Assembly: GCA_030533445.1 (NCBI GenBank)
Contig: CM060083.1
Coordinates: 26,048,166-26,112,165, forward strand
From: Cyprinodon diabolis
Lineage: Eukaryota; Chordata; Actinopteri; Cyprinodontiformes; Cyprinodontidae
Direction of reading: 5' to 3'
Length of the DNA: 64,000 bases
Positions 23,663 to 64,000 of this stretch are shown piece after piece. The notes below the pieces were generated by a model. The model saw nothing but the letters and a program-made list of their open reading frames with translations, did not search any database and had not been told where the DNA came from. The number at the start of each line of letters is the position of its first letter. The first letter of the stretch is position 1. Position numbers and translations under genes: made by a program.

Positions 23663-24143
23663 TGTTGGATTAATTGTACATAAGTTATTCTACTTTAATC
23701 ATATTATACACATTTGTTATCTCTATCTTACTTATATTACAAAGAGTGAACTTTGCTTGCTATGATTACTAATGTTTTGCTGTCAGTTTGTGCAGGAGGA
23801 TGTTGAGGTCAAAGTTGGGTTAATGTTGTGAAACTCGGAGAGCTGCGCAGAGTTGCACACACCGGATGTGGAGAGGAACTTTCCTTATCTTATGATGTTG
23901 TACGAAAGTTATGGTTTCAACTGGCTTCTGTTGACCCCCCTTCCCTTTAGCGGTTGAAACCACATTGTAACCAGGGCGTTCCAAATAAAAAGCTTGGAGA
24001 GCAGAGACTGCTTCAGAGTGGGTTGGAGATTGTAACTGAATGCAGTCTCTGATCCCCTCTCCTTGCAAGTAAATTATACTCAATTCTCTGTGTCTTTCTT
24101 TGTGCAGGTTGCTGAATAAGGTGTTTGGTGTTTAAACCTAACA
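23663..24143 (+). repeat. ERV 3' LTR
   Basis: 481 bp, indistinguishable by eye from the 5' LTR including the six-C run after TGTTGA. GAATT follows directly and duplicates the five bases before the 5' LTR. The LTR could supply an ectopic promoter or terminator about 1.5 kb from the 3' end of col21a1, which lies on the opposite strand. Confidence 0.95.
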
Positions 24144-24148
24144 GAATT

Positions 24149-25667
24149 CATTTTTATGCAAAAGGTTTTAAAGGGATTGTATTTTGTTGAAGAACTGGGT
24201 TTTGCAAACTGCCCTCCCACATCACAAGTGATAAGAGAAGCTTTTGGTCTTGACTTGGTGGGGTATTTTCGACAAGCTGGTGTTGAAATAACTGGCTTTA
24301 AAACCTTTATTATTTACAGCAATTGTTCGTTTTTGATCATGACACTAGGAACGTATTTAATTTTTCAGTTATTTTAAACTTCGCAAATGCTATTAATGCA
24401 GTTATATCAGTTTAATTTGTAAATCTTGTCCTTAGTTTTCACAGTAGACATGGATGAAGATGGACTTACAGCTATCAATAATCCCGTTTAATGGATCTGC
24501 TTGTGTCCATGTGATGCTTTGATGGAGTTACAATGAAGTAAAGGCAAAAAATCAAGTAGAATAGATTTAAGGCACTGTATTCACTGCCCTCAAAAACAAA
24601 TTAGGCATTTTGGTTGACCAGTTTCCTAAAGAATGTAAGCTTTCAAAATTGAAATGGGAGATTAACAAATTTTTGGCTGTAACCTTGTTTTCCAGTCACA
24701 CTTCGTCGTTTTAGATAATAAATGCATCACACCCATGTCACAGATAAGATTAACAATCTGGTGCTAAATACAACTTTATCTGTATTTGTATAAGCACAAG
24801 GTAATTAGTTAAAGCATGAGTGGAATGCATTTCATATTTTTATTGAATCTTTATTTCTAGTTTATAAAAGATGACAGAAAAAAATACAAAGGTCATAAAA
24901 TCATAACATTAACACAATTTTTAAAGATGCTTTACTGCTTCAATGCACACATATGACTCTCATAAATAACAACAAAATACCTAATGGAACAATTACAACT
25001 AATCCTGGGGAGTGTTAATGAGATGTCAGAAATGTGAAATTCCTACATGAGAAATCTTTCTAAGATTTCCATCCTAAATATGAAGAGTAAGGTCTTTTAA
25101 AGACTGTTGGGGACAGTGCTATGTTATCTCAGGTTATTCAATACCTGCTTGGAAAGATTAAAAGAAAAGTTCACCATCAGTACGAAAGAAAAAAAATCTT
25201 CACATGCCAACTTTACAGAAAATGAAAAAATTGAAAAAAAATGAAATCATGTAAAAAAAAAAATTAAAAACGTTGCAGTCTGTGAGGTTCACTGTCTGAG
25301 CAGTGAATTTAGTTAGGAGCATCATGCACTAAAGAAACACAAGGGGGCACTATAGAGAAGTGTACCAGCCACAATGACACAAGATTTCAAGGTTCTCAGA
25401 TGGAGGTATTCAAAGGAGCCAATTTTCTGATCTCATAACATCCCGAAAACCTCAAAAAATGTTAAAAGACAAACAAATAACAATAATCTTAATTATATTC
25501 AATATGCATGTTAAATACAATAATGTTGAATGTAAGCACACAAAATGTCAGAGGAGGTACTTTTAGTTTCAAAGTCAAAGATAAACTGTAGAGATGAAAT
25601 CTTCCTGAGAATGGCTGTTTGTTCCACATCAGCTGTAGATTGGAGATGTTCATGACATTTCAATATG
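24149..25667. other. col21a1: ERV flank and presumed col21a1 3' UTR
   Basis: Between the ERV right flank and the col21a1 stop codon. On the minus strand AATAAA occurs at 24855-24850 and 24844-24839, about 0.8 kb past the stop, and could end the col21a1 mRNA. No independent gene is supported; the 73-codon ORF at 24156 has no recognisable homology. Confidence 0.4.
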
Positions 25668-55924
<30,257 letters not shown>

Positions 55925-58900
55925 ACAGCTGTCTTGATTTTTTCAACAGGGAACCTACAGTAATAAAAAAATCAAGACTTATTTTTAAGAAATGTATGAC
56001 TTGACATATACTTGATTAGTTTGAGTTTGAAAGGATTATGAGTTTGAAAGGAAAAAGACATTAGACATGTGACTTTTAAGTGGGTAGTATTAGGGACAAC
56101 TTGATCCCATTCTAGGGATCCGCCCAAACTTCCAGATCATGGCATTTGTGAATGACCAGTATAAAAAACAATTAGAGACTCAATTTGTGATACATGTCAG
56201 TCATCTGTTTACAACAATTGGCCAATTTTTAACCAGCAGTTGTGATGCTCACAGTTTCCAAAAGTGTAGTATAGTTTGGGGACGTTATTCTCCAAATCTA
56301 ATCTGGGTTTTTATCTTAACTTTAGTTCCTTCATCTAAACATGTACACAACACCTTCTGATTAGCTAGAATGTACTAACATTTACAAGTGAGCAGAAAAC
56401 AATGCTATATACCATTATGCACCTCAGGAGACTCCATAAAACCCAATAGCAATATAAACCGTAAGGGTTATTATGGGATTGCAAAACAAGCATGCTGCGC
56501 TGACAAAGTAAGGATTTCTCTATGAGCACCATGAGCAGATAGCCAATGCATCCTGTATGATCCTGAATGTATTCTGAGATACATTTTGGTCTGTATAATT
56601 TGATAATATGAAAATAACACAGAACGAATTGGCTGCATTTAAAGCACTAAATGCATTTAACAAAGAACGGGTCTCATTTAATGAAGGGGGAGAACAGCTT
56701 TTTTCAGTGAGTTCTGTCAACATGTGAATTACTAGAACCTTACTGAAATATGCTGCAAGCTGAATGATTTAGAATTCGTATCAAAACATAGAATAAAGGT
56801 GCCTGTAAAAGCCTCGCTATAACAAGTCAAATTAAAATCCATTATCACTGCCTTGCATGTAGAGCTTAGTAAAAACACTGCAAAAACATCTTCTCTTGTG
56901 TTTATATTTAGTTCAATCATAATTCTAATACTGAAACACCTGTTAAATCAGTTTAACAACAAAAAGTTTTATATCTAATTGTTTATTCATACTCATGGTG
57001 TAAGAACCACATTTCAAGCCAGGCACGGTGGTGTGTTTATGAAATACATTAAAGGAACTTAAGTTGCAGACAAGAAAGAGGAGCTTAGTAGTGAATAGTT
57101 GGCTTAACATATCGAGGAGATTCCTATAAGCCAAACATGGTTCCCTGAGACAGGCTTGGGTAGACAACAGGCAGCAAGCCATGGGCAAGTAAATCCAAAA
57201 GAAAAGGCCAGGTCAAAGTCACAACAACAGTCAAGGAATTGCCCAGAAAGGGCAACAGAGTGCAGAGCAAGCCACCAGCTGACGGTAGAAGACCAGGATA
57301 GGAGGGCAGATTAACAGGAGCAGAGGATTTTCCTGATTGAGTTATTGGGAAAGGTCTAGTCAATGGTCCTGATTAGTTAGGTGCAGGAGTAGACAACACA
57401 AACAGCCAGGCCAAAGGATAACACATAGGCATTTAGAGCAATAAAAAAAAGTCAAACATTGTCCTTGTCACATAATCCCAAAAACTTGTTGTAAAGGATA
57501 TTTTTTCCGTGTGCCATATTCTATGTTCTGTTCCATCCTTATGAAAATGTATTAGATAATCTCATCTCAAGTGTCCTCGAAATATTTAGTCAGTCTTTAG
57601 TTGTTGAGAATAAGTCTCTATCTCACTGTTCTCACAGCTTTATTATGACTTTTCAGAAACCTTAGTAGCTTTTATCCCCTATGTTCTCACATTTCTTCAG
57701 GATCTATTACATTCACACTAAACCCTATCTTCCCAGGCTTTGTTCAGCATGCCTCTTGCATAATTTACCACAAATTCACATGGCACTGCCTGCATTCAAA
57801 CTAACAGCTCATAATCTCATTCAAGAGTATCAGCTGTTTCCTGAAGTCACTGTATGTCTTTTGCCCAGATGCAATACATTGCTATAAGAAAACGTCACCC
57901 CTACACTTTACTTTTTGGATCTGGCCTTAGGAATTGAATAGTTATCAATTGCAGTTTGCAGTAAGGTTTTCATTTTTCTATTAAGACATCAGTTTCGAAA
58001 TGTTGGCTTTGAAACATTTTCTGCTTATAATTCCGCGCTGTTTTTCATCAGAACCTGATTATTTCGATCATATATGCTATGAAGTAAGTTAATCGCTTGT
58101 ACTGAAGGCTCACAAGAGAAAAAATGTATAATGTTTGATGTTGTTTGACCCATCCATATAAACCCTATGCATATTGCTAAGTTCTTTGAGTGGCTCGGCT
58201 TCATCCTTAAGTCAAAAACTTATTATATAGGGGCAGAATAAGGTTATGCTCCTACTTATGCCACTGTCAACTTTGGAATTTCATTTAGAACAGAAATCAT
58301 AAAAGTCAGTGAGTAATGAGTCTACTTTTACCATCCCGCAATCTTGCAACCAAATTATTGAGGTTGATTTTATGTGAAAAATAATTATGTCTGTAAATAA
58401 TGCTCCTGCCAAATTCATGAGTCAGAGAGTAAACCCCTTTACTCCATTTCTTGATTTTTAAATCTTGTTGACATACTTTGAAATAAAAGGTATTCAGGTA
58501 AAGAGTGACCTCTGGCTACAGAAAGTCTCTGAATTCAGGTAATACTAAGCATGTTAAGACAATGGATGGAGAAATCAACAGGTAACCATACAAACTGTAT
58601 TAAACAAATAATTTAAAATCATCAACACTGCCAATCATTAAAGAGTTATTGGATAATTTGTCATAATTGCAGATCAACCTGAAAATGTGGGTTTTGCTTA
58701 GGACTTGTAAAATATTAGGGTCAGACCAAAAGGGTCGTCTTAAAATTCAGGCAGACACCTAAGTAAATAATTTTATTACCAGAGTTGGCCCCAATATTTT
58801 ATAAGTCTGACTCATGACTTGCCTCAAATCACTTGATGTTAAAATAAAAATAAATGGCTTTCAAGAAAAACATTACACATGGCACAAAGCAGTGTGGACA

Positions 58901-60467
58901 GCATATAAAAAATAAAACATTTTATGTATATGATTACTGTTATCACTAGATATGTTGCAAAGAACATGTGTAATAATAATGGAAAGTACTGTAGAGAGTC
59001 ATGTCAGCTGAAAGCAATTATTCTAAAAGTTCTTTGTTTGGCAGTATATTTTATACTAGTTTCCAGTTTGTGAAACTGCTGACGTCCCTGAAAGAAAGCA
59101 TTTGTAAATGAGGACCAGATACACCACACAGCATAGAACGCAGAGTAAGGAATGTTACTCGGGAAAGTCAGCATCCCCTTTATCACTGCTTTAGATGATG
59201 GCACATGTATGTCTCCAGCCAACAGTGACCAGGATACAACCCTTGGCCTCCCAAAATCCTGTAAGTCCAGCCAAACTGGGGTTATTCTTCAATATGACAG
59301 CATTTTTCCACCATGTAAACCAAGTATGGAAGCAACACAGTTTGAGGGGGTGGTCAGCTGCTGTAGTTGTGTAAGTCGTTTTCCTCAGAATTTCTTTTCC
59401 CCACAGGAGACTGGAGGAGGCTGTTGGAAAACCCCCTCACTGGCATCCTCCAGTTGCTGGGATGAGTTTCTCCACAACTGACTTTCCCCAAACCAAGCGC
59501 TTCTGCTTAAGCCAGATGGAATTAATTTAATGTAAGATTCCTACTGCTGACAGTGACCAAACATATGTAGCCATGGTAAAGGGTATCATATTCCATCCAA
59601 TAGTGATAATAAAAAATGCAACACTGCAGGTGCAGAATTTTAAGGCTTACAGTTAAACCATGCGCAAGGCTCTCCCTATAATTGGCAGGCACATTTATAA
59701 TGCAGATTTTAACCTTAGAAAATCTATCGCACCAGCTTTCAGTAAATGCAACAACTGCTGAATTAAACAGCAACTTATTGTACATTCAGGTGTATGTGTG
59801 ACACAAAACTTTAATGATTATTTTTTTCTGTGGTAGCAGTTTTGTTTTAGCTAAGGATGTAATTCAGGTAACATCAGAAAAAATTACTTTTTCGTATAAA
59901 TGTTAATATTTTTATTATGGGTGAGACCAAATTATCCCACTGACTGCAGCAGACATGAAATGTAGTTCCACTTGACACAGTAACTTTAATACAACCTTTG
60001 TAAAAGGAAAGTGCCAAGTATCAAAACTGATTTTCCTGTTATGCAACTGAGGATTTGAACTTTGTTTGGACTGCTAAAGTAACACATATCTGCAGTAAAC
60101 TTGGCAAAAGGAAGATGTTTCATTCCAGAAGCAACAACTGCTGTTCAGCATGAGCAGTCCTGGCCAAGACCAAGGGGGATTTAATACTGCCAGATCTGTT
60201 CACATATCCGAACAGTGCCATGTGAAAGAATATCTTGTCAAGTTCTTGGCTTCTTTTTCTCACACATATTTACAATTCCATGTTTTCTGTTGTATAAAAT
60301 GTTAGTCTTGCACACACAGATTTCTTGTATGAAAACAAACAAACTGATAGTAGTCATGCAATGACGTGGTGCAATAATCAGCATTTTTTTTTTTTTTTTT
60401 TTTGCAAAAAATAAATTAAGCAATTCCAAGAAATTCAGCAACGATGAAAAATATGCAGCTGATTCAA

Positions 60468-60520
60468 CTCATTCCATGGTGATGGAATGAGAGAAAACAT
60501 ACAGAATATATTCTGTATGT
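60468..60520. repeat. Two adjacent inverted repeats
   Basis: CTCATTCCAT and ATGGAATGAG (10-bp arms, GGTG loop, 60468-60491) are followed by the perfect 24-bp palindrome ACATACAGAATA plus its complement at 60497-60520. Confidence 0.8.
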
Positions 60521-62589
60521 CTCCTGGGAGTGTTGCAATAGCTTTGCAGAATCTAAAAAAAAAAGTCTCAGTGCATCTTTGCAGTGCTGGGTATACATCT
60601 ATGAAAAAGAACAAATACATCAGCCAAAATCAACACAAATGTACATGCATGGAATGGCGTTTTCTTCAATACTAATGCACAAAATGTAATAAAAGCAGTG
60701 CTAATATTTCAAAGGAGTCTTTCTAAAGTAATGAAATAGAAAAGACTGCACAAAGAAGGTCAAACATTACCATTAATCGTCCAAACCTTTAGCTATAATC
60801 CTGGTAATTCTCTCATTGAGATCGATACTGCTCGCAGCCTTGGGTTTACAGAAACTGGACTTGGAAAGAAGTGCACATGTTTCCCAGCTGAATGAGAGCC
60901 TGCCCTTTGTAGACGTTCTCTCTGTCTCTGTTTCTGTCTGTCTTCCTATCCACCCTCGGACCCCCCTTTTGCTCCTGACTTTTACTGGCCCGCAGCCACA
61001 CATAATTACCGTGGGCGGAAAGAGAGGCTGATAAGGGGAGCATGAAAACAGTGAAGCAGAAAGTCCATTTTGGTCAAACTAAAATGAAAATAATAGCAAT
61101 GAATACAGTCTTCCTCCAAAATGTAATAGTTTAAATAGTGGGTTAACATAATTGCACAATTTTTTAAGGAGGTGAAATATCAGCTCAGCAGTCAGATGCT
61201 ACATTATTGAGAAATTTTGACAACATTTCATCTTCTCTGCTCTATATTCCAACCTCTCTAAGTTCACCAGATCCCACGAAAGAGAGCAGATTATACTGGA
61301 TGAATAAGGAGTGGACAAGGTGTGAAGGCGCTTCAATGAACAGCTGGAAGACATTAGAAATGCAGATGTCTGCAGCTGTTACTGTATCTGCAGGACCAGC
61401 AGATTTGAATTTAATCCTCTTGAACATGTTTTATCACGTTTGGACTCTAAGACAGCCTGTTCTGCCTTATCATATAACAACAACATTAGTGTTTGCGGAA
61501 TCTTCTAAAGAATCCAAGTAAAGTTAGTGTTCAATGCACATTAACAGTGGGGGATTAGACAGTTCCCAGGAATAAAAAGAAAAAACTACAATGATAACAG
61601 AGTCAGAGGAATTTCCAGAGTATTGAGCCCTAATTCCCAACATAAAATTGGTAAACACCTATCTCCAAATATTATTTCCAGGTCATAGCAGAGAAAAACA
61701 TTAAAATAAATTTTATTTTAGAAGCAATGTAGGCCTTTCTTTGACCAAACAAGACTGAATACCTGCTTAGACATCATGTTTCTATTATTATGGTCTGTAC
61801 TGTTTTTCTATCTCTCTGAAATAAACTGATTTTACATATATGGATTAATAGTGCAAAAGATTTTCCCTCTGTGTGAGCACGGCAGGGATTTCATGATGAT
61901 GGCCCTGTTGACCCCTGAGCCTCAGCACACTCTGGCGGCTCTCAAAGGCAAATACTGGGCTAGTGTCCTGATCCTGGGAGTGTCCAGCCTGTTTGAGACA
62001 CCAGACTTTCCAATGCTGAGTAATTTTTCTGTCTTCTAGGGAAGAGGTGCACATGTGAAGGAAGAAAAAGTGCTCACTTCTGCTTAAATAGTTGCTCTGA
62101 ATTCTGTGGTCAGATCTGGAAATATGACAATTAAGAGACAATTAAGAATGAATTACCACAATAATGACTTTCAGTAAAACCACTGTCATTAAATAAAATG
62201 TGTTTTGAACTTGCAATCAATGTATGATGGTAACTTGTAAGAGCTTGCAAATTATGTATATTTAAAAATAAATTAAAGGAAGACATAAAGTAAAAAGCTG
62301 TGATCATCTCCCACAACCAATTTTAATGACTACATGTGCAAACACATGTTTTCAAGTGGAATTTTGGCTTTGTATGAGTTCTCCATTTAACTCGCTTCTC
62401 AAACTTTAATGGAGAACATTGGATGCTTAGAGGGTAGGAATATTAACAAAGCTGTTTCACAGTGGAAAACACATTTTTTACTGTTTTGAAATCTAAAAAC
62501 TCAGACACTCAAGTAACTCTACATTTCAAAGTTTACTGCACTTCTTGAGTCTTTGCTTCTAAGAACCTAAAAAATTTTTATAGATTGTT

Positions 62590-63515
62590 TTTGTGTTGTG
62601 AGTGTGTGTATGGCTATGTATTTGTGACCTTATGGGGACAATTTTCCAGGAATATGCCACATTGTGGGGACCAGTGGACTGGTTTCCATGACAAGATGTT
62701 CCCTTCTTGGGTTGGGGGTATCACACTCTAATCCTTGAGGACCAGTGTGCTGAAACATTAAGATTTGTATCTGCTTCTCCACACCTGAATTCAGTATGAG
62801 CTCTTTAGCAGAGCTTGCTGCTGGTGAGGTAGTTCTAAGCTACAGTGTAGTTTCCAGTGACATTTAATGGTCTGCAGTGACATGAAGCACCCCCCACCAC
62901 CACCACCACCACTTCTCCCCCTCCGACAAAACTGAGGCTATCATGGTACAGAATCTTTTCCGCATTTTCTGCTTTAGTTACCTTGAGAAGTGATGACGAG
63001 GTTTATTTATATCAGATTACGGCATCAACTCAAGTCATCAAGTACATTGACAAGTATACAAATTTGGAGATCAAAAAGTAACAGTAATAGGCTACTGTTT
63101 TATTGAAAGAGGCCGCAGAGAGAGGCTTTTGTTAAATTAAAATGGAAATGGAATTAAAATGGAAGACAGAGAAAATAATATGGAGAAAGGATAAAGCAGG
63201 GAATATTCTTAAGAGGTTTGTGAGTGGCTTTTAAAAAGGCCATTTTAATTTAGCCCTAGAAGGACTGAAAATACTTACCTAAAAGCTTCAGAATAATCGC
63301 CCTTGAGGATCTGAGTTCGAAACCCCTGGATTAAGGTTTATGAATTGAGTTTAGATTAAGTTAAGGGTTAGATATGTGTTGGTGATGGTTAGGCCTAGGT
63401 TTATGGGTTAGGGTTAGGCCTTACAAATGTGTAGCAAATTATTGGAAGTAAATGAAAAGTGTTCGTAAGGATAGCAGAAAACTGACACATACACACATAC
63501 ACCCACACATATCCA
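62590..63515. mobile_element. Composite repeat: hAT-like MITE inside an older repeat
   Basis: The outer parts (GTGACCTTATGGGGACA near 62621; GGTTAGGGTTAGGCC near 63407; CACATACACACATACACC near 63485) belong to one teleost repeat. The inner block, about 62707-63330, has hAT-like ends (GGGGTATCACACTC; in reverse complement CAGGGGTTTCGAACTC). The flanking duplication is not clear, so borders are approximate. Confidence 0.45.
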
Positions 63516-64000
63516 ACTGCGTGTGTCTTTCATAAGTAAGAGGGGCAGGGTGGAGGTTCCAATATAAAGTTTTGCATAGGTATAGAGAAACTAGACTGTT
63601 GCCTGTTGCCTTTACTGGTAATTGATGTTCTTCAAATTACAATGAAACCTGTGAAAAGTCGAGTCCCACAATCAAAAATGTATTTTTCTTTGTTGGATAT
63701 CATAAGATATTAAGTAGAGAATTTTTAGATATTCTTTTACCAAAGCTTACAATTCACCTAATACCATCACAATTTTTATACTTAAAAATGGAAACTGTTT
63801 ATTCTGTCAATAAACAAGCAAAAAATATTCAGCTTGCATTATTTAACACTAAATCCCTATGGTTAAATCCTGAAATCCAGAAATCAATTCATTTCAGTGT
63901 TTGACGCAATCTTAAACTTGCAGTTAATCACTTTGCTCATGTAATCAGATGATATTTCATATATAAATATGTCGAACCAAATTTAAATTTCCCTTTTATG

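Larger units (their letters stand above)
17138..24143 (+). mobile_element. Endogenous retrovirus, gag-pol defective, env open
   Basis: 7006-bp provirus between bmp5 and col21a1. LTRs at 17138-17618 and 23663-24143 are both 481 bp, start TGTTGG and end CCTAACA, and look identical by eye. GAATT at 17133-17137 is repeated at 24144-24148 (5-bp target duplication). The order is LTR, tRNA-Tyr primer site, leader, gag, pol remnant, env, polypurine tract, LTR. The Env layout (furin site, CX6CC) is of the gamma type. Gag is frame-broken; pol lacks protease and most of reverse transcriptase. It is therefore replication-defective, although its LTRs imply recent integration. Confidence 0.95.
55955..64000. 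other. Upstream flank of col21a1, no gene identified
   Basis: It should contain the col21a1 promoter and perhaps a non-coding first exon, which I could not place. Repeat-like blocks lie at about 56990-57420, a pair of hairpins at 60468-60520, and a composite repeat at 62590-63515. The ORFs here (up to 109 codons, 59152-59481) show no recognisable family. Confidence 0.5.

Noticed and set aside
59152..59481. 109-codon plus-strand ORF upstream of col21a1
   Set aside because: No recognisable motif, no supporting splice or conserved context; plausible as chance.
63395..63420. Interstitial telomere repeat (GGGTTAGGGTTAGG)
   Set aside because: Only about two TTAGGG units within a longer interspersed repeat; too short to be telomeric.

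Overview
The window reads as nuclear DNA of a teleost fish. It is AT-rich and intron-dense, with GT-AG exons, long (TA)n arrays, Tc1 and hAT transposons, L2-like and R4-type LINEs, and an endogenous retrovirus (ERV). No bacterial-style genes, tRNA or rRNA genes, or CRISPR arrays were seen.

Two host genes lie head-to-tail on the minus strand. Exons 1-4 of bmp5 (bone morphogenetic protein 5) occupy positions 11979 down to 1367. They encode the signal peptide, the prodomain and the basic start of the mature ligand; the cystine-knot exons lie off the left edge. A complete col21a1 (FACIT-like collagen alpha-1(XXI)) spans 55924 down to 25668. I could phase 28 coding exons into one 958-residue product: signal peptide, von Willebrand A domain, thrombospondin-N/laminin-G-like domain, a collagenous region split by a Cys-containing hinge, and the C-terminus typical of COL21A1. 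The bmp5-col21a1 neighbourhood is the same as on human chromosome 6p12.

An ERV of about 7.0 kb on the plus strand (17138-24143) sits between the two genes. Its 481-bp LTRs look identical by eye and are flanked by a 5-bp duplication (GAATT). The primer-binding site matches tRNA-Tyr. The leader holds four small hairpins, gag is frame-broken, and pol has lost protease and the catalytic half of reverse transcriptase. The 515-codon env is open. Young LTRs on a pol-dead body suggest mobilisation in trans.

The introns carry layered mobile DNA. bmp5 intron 1 holds a Tc1/mariner element with an open DD34E transposase, inserted in (TA)n. col21a1 intron 11 holds an L2-like LINE remnant, a 1.95-kb hAT element with a two-exon mini-gene, and a foldback element of 20-bp palindromic repeats nested in that hAT. 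A small hAT sits in (TA)n in the same intron. Intron 15 holds a 1.4-kb hAT, and intron 4 holds a 5'-truncated R4-type LINE with a restriction-like endonuclease inside (TA)n. The (TA)n arrays are a recurrent landing site. Positions 55955-64000 hold only repeats and unrecognised sequence.
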